From contig NZ_JAMXSR020000002.1 of NCBI RefSeq assembly GCF_024124765.2, forward strand, positions 85,001-149,000: 64,000 nt of DNA, read 5' to 3'. How positions within the stretch are numbered: position 1 is the stretch's first letter; every line of letters begins with the position of its first letter. The stretch is from Sphingomonas sp. H160509. GTDB taxonomy: Bacteria > Pseudomonadota > Alphaproteobacteria > Sphingomonadales > Sphingomonadaceae. The notes under the pieces are model-generated. The model did no database searches. It was not told the origin of the DNA and saw only the letters and a list, made by a program, of their open reading frames with translations. Positions 14,886-24,318 of this stretch are shown one piece after another. Both the position numbers and the translations under genes were made by a program.

Positions 14886-15296
14886 ACTAAAAGCGTCGCC
14901 CAGCAGGGTAATCAATCGTCGATGAGATGGCTAATTGAGCCGAAGATTGGAAACCTGCACTGAAGGCGCGCGCGTCTTAGGCCACGAAGAAAGCCTGGAC
15001 ATGCACGCCCGCGCCCCGGCCAAAACCGGTTCGAATCAGGTCTTCGGCTACTTACTGACAAGGTTCAGCGCCTCAGCCTGCCTGCCGGCGAACAGACCAA
15101 ACCTAGGCGAGCCAGCTTACGAGCCAAGACCATCTGTATGCGCCGATGAGCCGGCTGCACGGCAGCGGCATGACGTTAACCCAGAGACGAGTGAAGAGAG
15201 GGTGGGGGGAGCCTTTCGGTTGAACCGGAAGGTGAAATAATCCCTGACAGGCGCCGCGAACAGCCCGCGCGCCTGCTCGCCAGAGAGACGAACACA
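14886..15296. other. Stretch without a supported gene
   Basis: An open frame of 101 codons (14935-15240) has composition unlike the neighbouring proteins and no plausible start signal. I see no RNA gene or repeat here. Confidence 0.4.
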
Positions 15297-15794
15297 ATGA
15301 ACCATTATTCGAACGAGGCTGCCGCGATTGCGGCAGCGCTCATGGTTGCACGCTTGGCGGCTTTGCGCTTCGAACCTGACCTAGACGTGCCGATGTCGAG
15401 AGTCCTCAACTATCTCCACGCGCGCACTGCACGGCTGGTACTCGTGCCCTCCACCGTGTCAAACGGCAGCGATGCCGCCGCCGTGGGCGAGGTGATGGCG
15501 GCGTTCGGCTGCGACGCGCTGGTGGCGCGAGCAGATGGCGCCGATGCAGCGAGTGTCCGCTTCACGATCGGTTTGCATGGACATCGCTTGTTCTGGTCGG
15601 CGCCTGCCAGGCTGTGGCTCGGAGCAGGGGCACCGGCGCATTTCGTCCCCAATCACCCAGACGACACCGTCTTTGCGCTCTTTAGCGTAGGGCTGCGCGG
15701 TTGCGAGGTGCCACCGTGGAGCAGCGACGAGGATCGCGACGATGGATTCGCGCTCGGCGCCGACGCGCTTGCGGCCTTGATGGTGGAACGCTGA
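15297..15794 (+). CDS. Hypothetical island protein
   Basis: 165 residues, Ala- and Asp-rich, no family recognised. The ATG follows GAGACGAACACA. The stop is one base before the ATG of the next gene, so the two are probably co-transcribed and coupled. The C-terminal part (PPWSSDEDRDDGFALGADAL) is acidic. Confidence 0.65.
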   Translation: MNHYSNEAAAIAAALMVARLAALRFEPDLDVPMSRVLNYLHARTARLVLVPSTVSNGSDAAAVGEVMAAFGCDALVARADGADAASVRFTIGLHGHRLFWSAPARLWLGAGAPAHFVPNHPDDTVFALFSVGLRGCEVPPWSSDEDRDDGFALGADALAALMVER

Positions 15795-15795
15795 T

Positions 15796-16422
15796 ATGAG
15801 CCAGCTCCAGGTCTGGGCCAGCCCCAGCGAAGCGTCGGACATGATGTTCGATGTGCGCCAGCCGGGCGTGACGGGGCTCGGTTACGCTCTACTACGTCCC
15901 CGCTCCAAGGGGCAGGAGCGAAGTCTGTCGCGGCTTGCCTTCGCCAAGATGAATCCGATCGAGCCCGGACCGACCAGCCCGCATACCCGCTGTGGTATGC
16001 CGACGAGCGCCCGCGATCACCGGCTGCTACTCGCGCCGGGCGTCGCAGACCCGGTGTCGCTTGAACGTCTGTTCGCCGATTATGACGCGGCGGTGCCCGA
16101 GCACCAGCGGCTGCTCGCTGCTGTCCTGACGCTGCCATTCGTTTGCGGTGAACCGCTGCACGATCAGTTCGACAAGGTGACCACCTGGGCCATGCTGCAT
16201 CTGGCGCGGGCGAGGCAACTCACCAGCCTTGCCGTGCTGCACGCGCCCGGTGATCAACTCGCCGCGGAAGCGCCGCACGCTCACATTGTCGTGTTCAGCC
16301 GTATCCATCATGCGTGCGGATGGGCTCAGCTGCATCCGGACCTTGCCGAAAGCGAGCATGGCGCTTGGGCCGAGCGATGGCTCGACTTCTGCGAGGCATG
16401 GCGTCGTAGGCCGGAGGCTTGA
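15796..16422 (+). CDS. Relaxase-like hypothetical protein with HAH motif
   Basis: 208 residues. The segment APHAHIVVFSR resembles the metal-binding NPHAHVM motif of MobA/MobL relaxases, and the downstream HGAWAERWLDFCEAW resembles the tryptophan-rich segment that follows it in that family. It is much shorter than a relaxase and lacks an obvious N-terminal motif I, so it may be a divergent single-domain nuclease or a relic. It is coupled to the preceding gene (1-base gap). Confidence 0.6.
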   Translation: MSQLQVWASPSEASDMMFDVRQPGVTGLGYALLRPRSKGQERSLSRLAFAKMNPIEPGPTSPHTRCGMPTSARDHRLLLAPGVADPVSLERLFADYDAAVPEHQRLLAAVLTLPFVCGEPLHDQFDKVTTWAMLHLARARQLTSLAVLHAPGDQLAAEAPHAHIVVFSRIHHACGWAQLHPDLAESEHGAWAERWLDFCEAWRRRPEA

Positions 16423-16531
16423 AGATGAGGGTTCCGAGCGCCTCCGGCAATCGGCACCACCGGCATCCGGATACCGGTGGCGAGACGGTGGATGATCTCG
16501 ATGGGGCAACAAGCCCGATGGAGAAAAGACG

Positions 16532-16876
16532 ATGATCGCGCGCAATCCACCCATGGTGTTCCGCTTCGCCGCCATGCTGCTGCTCAGTTCTGCTGTGCTC
16601 GGTCAGTGGTGGCAGCGGCAGCCGCTTGGCGCCGATGGCCATGCTTTGGTGACCGTGATGCACTCCTATTGTCCTGGCGTCGGTGGCGAAGCTGGCCCGC
16701 TCACCGTGGCGGACAGCGCCCGTTTGCTCGACCGCTGGGGCTACGCCCTTCTCGGCGATCGGACCGGATGGAACGGTAGGGATCGCTGCACGCTGCCGCG
16801 ACCGCGGAAAGGGGAAGGGATCGGCAGGACAGGCAGGCGAAGCCCGGGAAGCGCGATGAAAAGCGAACGGGCCTGA
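16532..16876 (+). CDS. Hypothetical exported protein
   Basis: 114 residues. Residues 8-25 (VFRFAAMLLLSSAVLGQW) form a signal peptide or membrane anchor. The rest is basic near the C-terminus with no known domain. It lies in the same-strand run that follows the relaxase. Confidence 0.5.
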   Translation: MIARNPPMVFRFAAMLLLSSAVLGQWWQRQPLGADGHALVTVMHSYCPGVGGEAGPLTVADSARLLDRWGYALLGDRTGWNGRDRCTLPRPRKGEGIGRTGRRSPGSAMKSERA

Positions 16877-16924
16877 TCCGAACCAGTCGGTTCGGGGATC
16901 ACGCCGAAAAGAAGGTCTACCGTC

Positions 16925-17445
16925 ATGCACCGCATGCTCCATGAACCGCTGCCGTCCACGTCGAACGCGTTGCTCGACTATTTCCTCGCCGCGCTCGGCG
17001 GCGAAACCTACTACCCGCTCGGCGGCAACACCGGCTTGCCCGCCGGCGCCCTCGAGAGCCTCGACCACAACGTCGTGCTGGCCGCCACCCCGGTCAGCGT
17101 CCCGCGTTTTCGATGAGGCGCTGCTGCGCTCGGCGGAGTATCGTGACACACTCCTTGTGCGTCACGGCTTCTACCCCGAGACGCTCGATCCGGTGCGGGT
17201 CGATGTCGCCCCTCAGGTCGACCACCGGGCCGATCCTCTTGCCCGACCTCAGTCTCTTCCGCGACATGGACGGGCAACTCCACCTCGTGCCACAGCACCA
17301 GGACCTGTTCCTCACGGTCGGCCCCGATGGGATCTGGGTGTCGCTCATCGCACCGTTCGACCGGTGGACCGATCGTGCGGCTGGGCTTGAGCGAGCCGCA
17401 GCTGATGTGGTTCGAGCCTGTTGCAAAGCACGAGCCGGTCAATAG
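16925..17445 (+). pseudogene. Hypothetical gene with several frameshifts
   Basis: Protein-like sequence moves through three frames: MHRMLHEPLPSTSNALLDYF (16925 onwards), FDEALLRSAEYRDTLLVRHG (from about 17106), LLPDLSLFRDMDGQLHLVPQ (from about 17240), and then LSEPQLMWFEPVAKHEP in the first frame again. Each switch needs one base, at CCC, CCCC and GG runs. The family is unknown. It is either decayed or affected by sequence errors like those elsewhere in the window. Confidence 0.55.
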
Positions 17446-17572
17446 GTACCGAAATGCGGGCGGGGCGGCATTACTAACGCCCCGCCTCAAACTTGGATTT
17501 CGTAGTGATCTCGATGCTCAATGCGGACGACACCTACTCTGTTTGCTTGGTTTTTAAAGAGCGCCGAAGCAC

Positions 17573-17597
17573 TTACCATAATCGGACATTATGGTAA
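17573..17597. promoter_or_regulatory. Perfect palindrome upstream of the tyrosine recombinase
   Basis: TTACCATAAT and ATTATGGTAA are perfect 10-bp arms around CGGAC, 61 bases before the recombinase start. The size and symmetry fit either an operator for autoregulation or the core site on which the tyrosine recombinase acts. I see no second copy in the window. Confidence 0.6.
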
Positions 17598-17658
17598 TTA
17601 CAGCGATGTGCTACTTAGCCGGAATGCAGGGTAAAACGGACCAGCGGGCAGGTGCGGT

Positions 17659-18894
17659 ATGAGCGAGATCGTCGTCCATCGTACCGACGGGGAGGGGCTG
17701 CCGATCCGCGCGCGGCGAGGCCTGGTTGAGCCGATCGATGTCCGCGTTACCCGGTTGCTGGGTCTTGCGCTGCCGGCTGAAGGTCTCCCCGTCAGCGAGA
17801 TCGGCTTCGCCGCGCAACTTGGCGCTATGGCAGCGGCGAGCAAGGCGGCGCTGGCGTCGGACCTGGCCTGCTATCTGCGGTGGTGTGAGGACATTCGTGT
17901 CGCCCCGCTGCCCGCCGAGCCCGAAAACCTGGTCCGCTACATCGCCATGCTCGAGGCGCGGGGCGCCAAGCCCGCCACGGTCGCCCGGCGGGTTGCCAGT
18001 CTCGCGACGGCACACGGCCTGTCAGGCCTGCAGGAGAGGGGGCATGCGCCCACGAGCCACGTCATGGTCCGCGCCGCCCTCAAGGGCCTGCGCCGGCGTC
18101 GTGGCGCGGCCCAACGCCAGGCGGCCCCGTTACGCTTCGGGGCCTCCCTTGATCCGCATACCAAGGGTTTCACGCTGACGGCGCTGCTCGGTGCCTGTGG
18201 CAGCGACCTGCAGGGGCTGCGCGATGCCGCACTGCTGTCGCTCGGCTATGACGCTGGATTGCGCGTCAGCGAGCTCGTCGCGGTCACCGTCGCGCACATC
18301 GATCCGCACAGTGATGGCTCGGCGCTCCTGTTCATCCCGTCGTCCAAGACCGATCAGGAAGGGCAGGGGGCCTGGGGCTGGCTGTCCGCCGACACGATGC
18401 GCCGGGTCGGCGCCTGGCTGGTAGCGAGCGCCATCACCGAAGGGCCAGTCTTTCGCCGCGTGGGGGTCGATCGGCGTCGGCTGCGCGCGGCGGTTCCGCC
18501 GATGGCGTACGAGGCGATCCCGGGGCACACGCGGCACTGGCAGGAGAGGCTCCGTGGCAAGAAGGCCGAGCCCGCGCGCACCGTCTATACCGTCGGGACG
18601 GCCCCGCTTAGTCGTCAGGGCGTCAACGGAATCTATCGGCGGGTGGCATTGAGCGCATTCGATCAGGGGCTGGTGGAGATGCCGATCGCCAAGGTCGAGG
18701 AGGCGGCGCGCGCCTTGTCGAGCCACTCCCTGCGCGTTGGGCTTACGCAGGATCTGTTTGCCGCCGGCGAGGACGGCGTTGGCATTGCTCAGGCACTCCG
18801 TTGGTCGTCGCCGTCGACGGCACTACGCTATGGGCGGAAGCTTGCCGCCAGGAGCAATGTTGCAGCGCGCGTGTTGTCGAAGATCAGAGGCTGA
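17659..18894 (+). CDS. Tyrosine site-specific recombinase (phage integrase family)
   Basis: 411 residues. Catalytic residues can be placed: Arg202 in AGLRVSELVAV, Lys230 in SSKTDQ, His356 and Arg359 in SHSLR, Trp382 in LRWSS and the nucleophile Tyr391 in RYGRK. The N-terminal 150 residues form the SAM-like core-binding domain. It is unlike XerC/D in length (about 100 residues longer). It probably catalyses excision or integration of the island or of a smaller element nested in it. A palindrome lies just upstream. Confidence 0.9.
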   Translation: MSEIVVHRTDGEGLPIRARRGLVEPIDVRVTRLLGLALPAEGLPVSEIGFAAQLGAMAAASKAALASDLACYLRWCEDIRVAPLPAEPENLVRYIAMLEARGAKPATVARRVASLATAHGLSGLQERGHAPTSHVMVRAALKGLRRRRGAAQRQAAPLRFGASLDPHTKGFTLTALLGACGSDLQGLRDAALLSLGYDAGLRVSELVAVTVAHIDPHSDGSALLFIPSSKTDQEGQGAWGWLSADTMRRVGAWLVASAITEGPVFRRVGVDRRRLRAAVPPMAYEAIPGHTRHWQERLRGKKAEPARTVYTVGTAPLSRQGVNGIYRRVALSAFDQGLVEMPIAKVEEAARALSSHSLRVGLTQDLFAAGEDGVGIAQALRWSSPSTALRYGRKLAARSNVAARVLSKIRG

Positions 18895-18916
18895 TAATCG
18901 CCTTACCCGGTGCGTC

Positions 18917-19453
18917 TTACGGGACAGACAGCGGTCCCGGCAGCTGCCGGGGAAACCACGTCAGGAGGGCATCAGACAGGGTTGCTGCAACAACCGAGGG
19001 ATCGCCCGTTCGTGTGCCACTAGCGCGCACCGTCGTCGCCTGCCCCGTCCACACGACGTGATTGTCGCGCCGCAGCGATACCGTCACCTGGAGACGGGTT
19101 ACGATCAGACCGCGCAATTGATCCTTTCCCGAAGGCAAAGTCAGCGACAGGCCTCGAAGGCCCGCTGCCATGCCCGGTCGGTCTGATCGGTCGTTGCCGG
19201 ACCGGACGACGCCGCGCTGTGTCTGCGATACCTCAACCTTGGCGACGTAAAGGCTGTGGTTTGCGTCGGGCAGGGGCAGGAAAGATGTTCGAAGGAGGGT
19301 GCGCTGAACGGCGTCCGTGAACGTTTTCGTGATAGTGGGAGACGTGGTCGGACTGTCAGCAGCAACGATCGCTATCGTGCCCGGCTTCACCACGGATCCG
19401 GCAACCGGAGATTGCACTAGAGCTGCGGCCGCAGCGAACAGGAGAACGTACAT
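18917..19453 (-). CDS. Hypothetical exported protein
   Basis: 178 residues from ATG 19453. A signal peptide (MYVLLFAAAAALVQSPVAG) is followed by a beta-rich region with KVEVSQTQRG and RLQVTVSLRRDNHVVW, as in periplasmic or outer-membrane-associated DUF4136-type lipoproteins, though no lipobox is seen. It converges with the tyrosine recombinase and likely marks the return to chromosomal DNA. Confidence 0.65.
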   Translation of the reverse strand: MYVLLFAAAAALVQSPVAGSVVKPGTIAIVAADSPTTSPTITKTFTDAVQRTLLRTSFLPLPDANHSLYVAKVEVSQTQRGVVRSGNDRSDRPGMAAGLRGLSLTLPSGKDQLRGLIVTRLQVTVSLRRDNHVVWTGQATTVRASGTRTGDPSVVAATLSDALLTWFPRQLPGPLSVP

Positions 19454-19583
19454 CTGACAGGCGCCGATCAATTACAGGAGTGAGGAGCGCCAACGGCATC
19501 GGGGCCGGCAATCCGCGTTAAAAGTGGTGATGAACCGTGATCGAATGCTGATCGTTATCGCGATCTTCCGCTCCGACAGCCTT

Positions 19584-19904
19584 TTAGTCGAGCTTCTCAA
19601 CGTGTCGATCGGCCCATTCCTTTCCCTCATCGCCTCCCCAAAGAAGCCAAGCGATGTAGCCCGCGGACGGATCAGTGTCCGATCCCCACTCGTGCGTTTT
19701 GCCGTCTTTGTCGACCTCGTGACGCGCGAAGTAGCTGTGCATCGACTTCACATCCTCGGCGGTCACAATGTCCTGCGCTGCCAGTTGCTCGGCACGACGA
19801 ACCCCGACGTCCGTACCGCCTCGCCCGAAATCGTCGCGCAACTTTAGTCCCTTCTTGGCATTGGCGGCGATTTTCGCAGTTGGTTTGAACGTATCGGACA
19901 TCAT
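19584..19904 (-). CDS. Small conserved hypothetical protein
   Basis: 106 residues from ATG 19904 with AGGGAGAG 5 bases upstream. Sequence such as FGRGGTDVGVRRAEQL and PSAGYIAWLLWGGDEGKEW belongs to a small protein family common in alphaproteobacteria and their phages that I recall only as hypothetical. It is Lys- and Asp-rich and predicted to be cytoplasmic and helical. Confidence 0.75.
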   Translation of the reverse strand: MMSDTFKPTAKIAANAKKGLKLRDDFGRGGTDVGVRRAEQLAAQDIVTAEDVKSMHSYFARHEVDKDGKTHEWGSDTDPSAGYIAWLLWGGDEGKEWADRHVEKLD

Positions 19905-20139
19905 GCTCTCCCTGTGACGATGTTCAGAACGCCTAGATTTTCCAACATATTCATGAGGGCGTAGCGGCAGAATTGCCTCCGGTCCTCCCAGGTGATGCTG
20001 GATGACTTGGCCATCGGACCGAGTGAGCCGAGACAGTGTTCTCGGGGTTCCTGTCTCCTGACAACAAGTAGTTAAATCGTTGAGTTGATCGGAAACTAGC
20101 CTCGCTTGGAAGGTTCTAGAGCGAGCAAAGGAGATCGAC

Positions 20140-20440
20140 ATGGCAACCGAACAACCGAACATTGCACCTGACGACATGAAGCCGGAGCCGAACGACGCCG
20201 ATAGCGCGGCGACCGTTTTAGACGATGCGCAGATGACCGAAACGCCGGGCGGCGGGGGGTCTAGGCGGTGCCGATGCCGCGGATGTCTTGAGCGGATCGG
20301 GAAAGCTTAGCGGTGGTGCAACGCCGAACAGCCCTATCGACGTGCCAGTTCCGCACGGCGGTAGTGGAAACCCAACCCGCGAGGCGCAGGTGAGATCGTT
20401 GAACGATGGCCCCAAGGAACCGCATACTAATCCGAACTGA
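20140..20440 (+). CDS. Small acidic, Gly/Asn/Pro-rich protein, frameshift in a G tract
   Basis: ATG 20140 follows the strong site AAAGGAG. The frame MATEQPNIAPDDMKPEPNDA runs into a stop near 20310, but removing one G from the G6 tract at 20254-20259 continues it as GLGGADAADVLSGSGKLSGG to a stop at 20438, about 99 residues. The composition is of a disordered, stress-related protein. No domain is known. Confidence 0.65.
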
Positions 20441-20598
20441 TCATCCCTGTAGCGATCCCCGAGGCACATCGTGCTGTCTCGGGTGGACACCCCTGCGCCT
20501 CCGAGACGTTGAGTGTCTATGCATGATGATAGGACAGTTCGTCTAACGCGACCGCGTTGTCTTCCCGTAATTGAGGTAGCCGACTTGAGCATCGTCCG

Positions 20599-21576
20599 AT
20601 GAGCGCTGATCGTAATCTAGCCGGGCGCCGCATAATAATCACCGGTGCATCGAGCGGTATCGGCGCGGCAACGGCGGTGGCTTTCGCAAAAGCGGGAGCG
20701 CGGCTTGTCCTGGGGTCTCGCGGCAAAGAAGGGCTGGACGACGTCGCGCAGCGCTGCGTCGAAGCTGGCGGCAGCGCAATCGTCCGTCCAGTCGACTGCA
20801 CCGACGCAGGCGCCGTGGCCGTGTTCGCTGCCGACGCGCGCGATCTGCTCGGTGGCATTGATCTGTGGTTCAGCTGCGAGGGTGTCGGTGTGCTTGGGCG
20901 ATACGAAGACGTCCCGATTGCGGATCATGCCCGCGTCGTCGACGTGAACCTCGTCGCCCATATGAACGACGTCCATGCCGTACTGCCGATCTTCCTCGCG
21001 CAGGATCACGGCATTTGGGTAAACATGATCTCAGCCGGCGGTTTTGTTGCAACGCCTTATGCCGCGGCCTATTCGGCGAGCAAGTTCGGGTTGCGCGGGT
21101 TCAGCGCGGCGTTGCGCGGTGAGGTGTCGAAGCGCCCGCACATTCACATATGCGACGTCTGCCCAACCTTCGTCGATACGCCCGGCGTGGACCATGCTGG
21201 CAACTATACCGGTGCCCGGCTTTCGCTTCCCCCCGGTTCGCTCGCACCGGAGACGGTCGCGAAGGCAGTCGTGCGGCTCGCCACGCACCCTCGTAACCTT
21301 ACCGCGGTCGGCGCGCCGGCAATCGCATTCAAACTCGGCGAGTTCGCGGCGCCGAATCTGCGGGCGGCGATCATGAGTGGCTTTCTCGACTCCTGGTCGG
21401 CCCGTGCGGCCGACGGCAACGATAACGATGGGGTGTTGTTCGAACCTGGCGTCCCCGCCGGTCCAGATGGTGGCCGGCGCGATCCACACCGGGGGCGCAA
21501 GGTGGCAGCCGCGGCAGGCGGTATGGCGGTTCTTGGCCTTGCGGGGGTCGGTGTCTGGCTCGGCCGTCGTCGGTGA
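20599..21576 (+). CDS. SDR family oxidoreductase with C-terminal membrane anchor
   Basis: 325 residues. The nucleotide-binding motif TGASSGIG is at residues 15-22, the catalytic YSASK follows at about 158-162 and the preceding Ser is in MISAGG. The last 25 residues (AAAAGGMAVLGLAGVGVWLG) form a membrane segment before RRR, an unusual addition for an SDR. It is predicted to reduce or oxidise an unknown substrate with NAD(P)H at the inner membrane. Confidence 0.9.
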   Translation: MSADRNLAGRRIIITGASSGIGAATAVAFAKAGARLVLGSRGKEGLDDVAQRCVEAGGSAIVRPVDCTDAGAVAVFAADARDLLGGIDLWFSCEGVGVLGRYEDVPIADHARVVDVNLVAHMNDVHAVLPIFLAQDHGIWVNMISAGGFVATPYAAAYSASKFGLRGFSAALRGEVSKRPHIHICDVCPTFVDTPGVDHAGNYTGARLSLPPGSLAPETVAKAVVRLATHPRNLTAVGAPAIAFKLGEFAAPNLRAAIMSGFLDSWSARAADGNDNDGVLFEPGVPAGPDGGRRDPHRGRKVAAAAGGMAVLGLAGVGVWLGRRR

Positions 21577-21677
21577 TTGAGGACGATCGCTACCTCGCGG
21601 TGCGCTCGGGCATACGGGTACGAACGGACGCTGTGGTTGCAAATACCGGCTGGTTTACTCGGCAGGGGGTTCACCGC

Positions 21678-22303
21678 GTGACCGAAGCGATCGAGTTGGG
21701 ACTGCCGGCGCAGGCCTTCGACCGACAGGATGATGGCGACGACCTTGGCTTCTACGCGCCCCGCGTTTGCTCACGCACATTGACGAGGCAGCTGTCGGCG
21801 CACTGACCAGCCTGTACCGCGATGCAATCCCCGCTGGCGGGCGGGTGCTCGACCTCATGTCGAGTTGGGTGAGCCACCTTCCGGACGACGTCGCCTATGG
21901 CGAGGTCGTCGGCCACGGCATGAACGCAGAGGAACTCGCGGCCAACCCGCGCCTCGATCGCTGGTTCGTCCAGAACCTGAACGATGTGCCTGACCTGTCC
22001 GAAGAGGACGCGCGCTACGATGCCGTACTGATCTGTGTCGGCGTTCAATATCTGCAACACCCCCTGGCGGTACTGCGCGAGGTTCGTCGTGTGATGAAGC
22101 CGGGAGGCCGCGTCATCATAAGCTTCTCGAACCGGTGCTTCCCGACCAAGGCCGTGGCGGTCTGGCGTGCTCTTGATACGCAGGGCCACACCTCGCTTGT
22201 ACGCCTCTATCTCAAGACGGAGGGTTTTCGCGGAGTCACGGCATCCTTACTCGCCGACGGTCGCCTGGGCGATCCATTGGTCGCGATAACCGGTCGCAGT
22301 TGA
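21678..22303 (+). CDS. SAM-dependent methyltransferase, one frameshift
   Basis: A class I methyltransferase of unknown substrate. GGRVLDLMSSWVSHLP is the SAM-binding motif I region, YDAVLICVGVQYLQHP a later core strand, and VMKPGGRVIISFSNR the post-motif segment. The start GTG 21678 with GCAGGGGG upstream gives VTEAIELGLPAQAFDRQDDG. This joins the main frame (from 21767) if one C is added to the C4 tract at 21759-21762, producing FYAPPRLLTHID. It lies on the same strand as the SDR, 100 bases downstream. Confidence 0.8.
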
Positions 22304-22402
22304 GGCTGTTGGGATTATACCAGCAATGGGGGCGCTGCCTTCCCGGTTTAGTACTGTCGCGCCTGTTACAGGTATGTATCGGGCGCAACGGCAAGCCCGC
22401 GG

Positions 22403-22768
22403 TCAGGCCTCGACGCTGGCGGTTAAGGGTGGCGTCTGCTGATGTTGGACGACCAGCCAATCGTCGTGTCCCCGCATCCGCAAAGTCGAGGTGCAATGTG
22501 CCTCGTACTTCTGGTCGCCGCTTGCGCAGCGCGCGGTGTACGCAACGACGATCAGGCCCTCTTGAGGTCGTGACACTCGTCGATCCGATAGCTCGACCGT
22601 ATCCCAATCGGGCGTGACCTTGACCGCATCCTTCGCTTCCTGCCCCTGGAAGACATAAGGCGGACGGGGCAACACCATGACGATCTCCTCGTCGATCCGG
22701 TTCTGGTAATGCTCATCGCTGGCATCCCATAGGCTCCCTTCGAATTCCCACACGCGCTGGTCGTCCAT
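22403..22768 (-). CDS. NTF2-like / DUF4440-type protein
   Basis: 121 residues from ATG 22768, preceded by GAAGGAGAT. The pattern WEFEGSLWDASDEHYQNRID, then MVLPRPPYVFQGQEA, fits the small cone-shaped NTF2-like fold (SnoaL/DUF4440), with a hydrophobic cavity that can bind small ligands. Its function is unknown. Confidence 0.7.
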   Translation of the reverse strand: MDDQRVWEFEGSLWDASDEHYQNRIDEEIVMVLPRPPYVFQGQEAKDAVKVTPDWDTVELSDRRVSRPQEGLIVVAYTARCASGDQKYEAHCTSTLRMRGHDDWLVVQHQQTPPLTASVEA

Positions 22769-23004
22769 GCCGTATCTCCTTCATGGCTCAAGCGCGAGAG
22801 GATGGGGGGAGGGTTCCAGTGTCTCGGCACCATCGCGTCAATATCTACCGACGGATAAAACGTTTTGGCGCCCGTACGCCCGAACTCCCCGACTAGTTGC
22901 GCAGACAGCGCATGCCTACCGATCCATGGTCCAAGCGCGATCGAAGGGGACCGGACCTATAGGTCGCAGCATCTGTTGGTACCCGTCACAACAAGGAAGC
23001 TGCC

Positions 23005-23531
23005 ATGAATCTCAATGACCTCCTCCCAGATGGTGGCATCGATGCACTCGCCGCCCAACTAGGCATACCGCGTGAGCAAGCTCAGCGCGGCGCAGAGGCG
23101 CTGCTGCCGTCGGTTCTGGGCGGCATGGGGGAATAACACGACGCAGTTAGACGCCCATGTGAACACGCTTGGCGGCGCAGACCTTGCTTCGAACGTGTTG
23201 GGCAACGAGCCGACGCAGATCGATCGCGGTAATCAGATCCTCGGCGGTATCTTCGGGTCGAAGGACGGCAGTCGTGAGGTCGCCAACAGCGCGGCGCAAA
23301 GCAGCGGCCTGGCGCCCGAGCTTCTGAAGCAGATGCTGCCGATCCTTGTCATGCTGGTGGCGGGCCATCTGACAGAGCGCTCGGGCGGGCAGCAAGGCGG
23401 CCTTGGCGGGATCCTTGGATCTGTACTTGGCAGTCTAAGTGGCGCTGGAGTCGCAGGCGCTGCGCCCGGGGGCGGTCTTGGCGGCGGACTCGGGGGGCAT
23501 TCTCGGTTCGGTCTTCGGCGAGCGGCGATAG
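23005..23531 (+). CDS. DUF937 domain protein, two frameshifts in G tracts
   Basis: MNLNDLLPDGGIDALAAQLG starts at ATG 23005 after AAGGAAG. Removing one G at 23127-23131 joins VLGGMG to NNTTQLDAHVNTLGGADLAS, and removing one G from the G6 tract at 23492-23497 gives the natural end GGLGGILGSVFGERR with stop at 23529. The repaired product is about 174 residues, alanine/glycine-rich and typical of DUF937 (YidB-like) proteins of unknown function. Confidence 0.8.
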
Positions 23532-23655
23532 AGCCGTCCGGACATAAGACGGTCCTGCTCGATCAAACGGGTGGACTTGAGGTCCACGAACATCTCGTCG
23601 CCACGTGGCTATGGCACGGCGATACCTTCGACGGTATGACCAGGGAGCGCATGTG

Positions 23656-23865
23656 ATGCGGAGACGAGGAAACAAGCGAGCCGGTCCTGTGGCAATTGTT
23701 ATCTTCGTGATGATCGTGGCACTCGTCGTCACGATCTGCGGGCTCGCGGTGCGTGGCTTTCACAAAGAGCCGAATGGACCGCCGCGTGGTAGTCAGACGC
23801 TGCCAGCTCAGGCAGCGCAGGGGACCGTCGCTGGGACGCCTCCGAACGCTAGTCCAGCTCGCTAG
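23656..23865 (+). CDS. Small single-pass membrane protein
   Basis: 69 residues from ATG 23656. A basic N-terminus (MRRRGNKRAG) precedes the membrane segment VAIVIFVMIVALVVTICGLA. The polar tail is rich in Pro, Gln and Ala. No family is recognised. Confidence 0.6.
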   Translation: MRRRGNKRAGPVAIVIFVMIVALVVTICGLAVRGFHKEPNGPPRGSQTLPAQAAQGTVAGTPPNASPAR

Positions 23866-23898
23866 ATCGAAAGACGATTAAGCCAGCAGTCTAAGGCA

Positions 23899-23929
23899 GG
23901 AGGGGGCCGCATAGGGTGCGGTCCCCTCC
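23899..23929. terminator. Strong hairpin, possible terminator
   Basis: GGAGGGGGCCGC and GCGGTCCCCTCC pair over 12 positions with one G-T pair and a 7-base loop, 34 bases after the small membrane protein. There is no U tract, so Rho-independent termination is uncertain. Confidence 0.45.
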
Positions 23930-24002
23930 GGATCGGGCGCGTTAGTTGCGCAGGTTGTCTGGAACGATACCGCCGTTATCGGCAAGCTTCTGCATCCCTG
24001 TC

Positions 24003-24189
24003 TGTGGATCGGCGCCAAAGGCGGGCCCCCGCCTCTGACCGACCCAACTACTTAGGATGTCCTCGAAAGATGGGATAATGATGGGGTCCCGATGGACGCC
24101 GATTGGAAACCTTGAGGCTGAGAAATGAAAGGCAAATTGAATGGCTTAGGTAAGACCTGCTGGGGTCCAACTTCCGACGCCGGTCGACA
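24003..24189 (+). repeat. Decayed gene-end repeat, copy A
   Basis: About 187 bases resemble 26544-26727 at roughly 75-80 percent by eye. One frame reads VWIGAKGG, then LTDPTT, an amber codon, DVLERW and ends MDADWKP before a stop that copy B also has. It is the 3' end of an unknown gene plus about 70 bases downstream. Confidence 0.6.
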
Positions 24190-24318
24190 GTCAGGTGTTT
24201 ATCCCTACCTTATCCGTGCGTCGGCGCTGAAGAGGGCGGCGAACAGTCGCGACGGCGGACTGGACGGAAATGGCTCGGCACCGGTCAAAACTCGGTTCAG
24301 GGCCGAGATCACCCCCTG

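Noticed and set aside
20060-20140. EcfG-type stress promoter before the gene at 20140
   Set aside because: GGAAACT and AGGTT are near the consensus GGAAC-N16-CGTT but not exact, so I do not call it.
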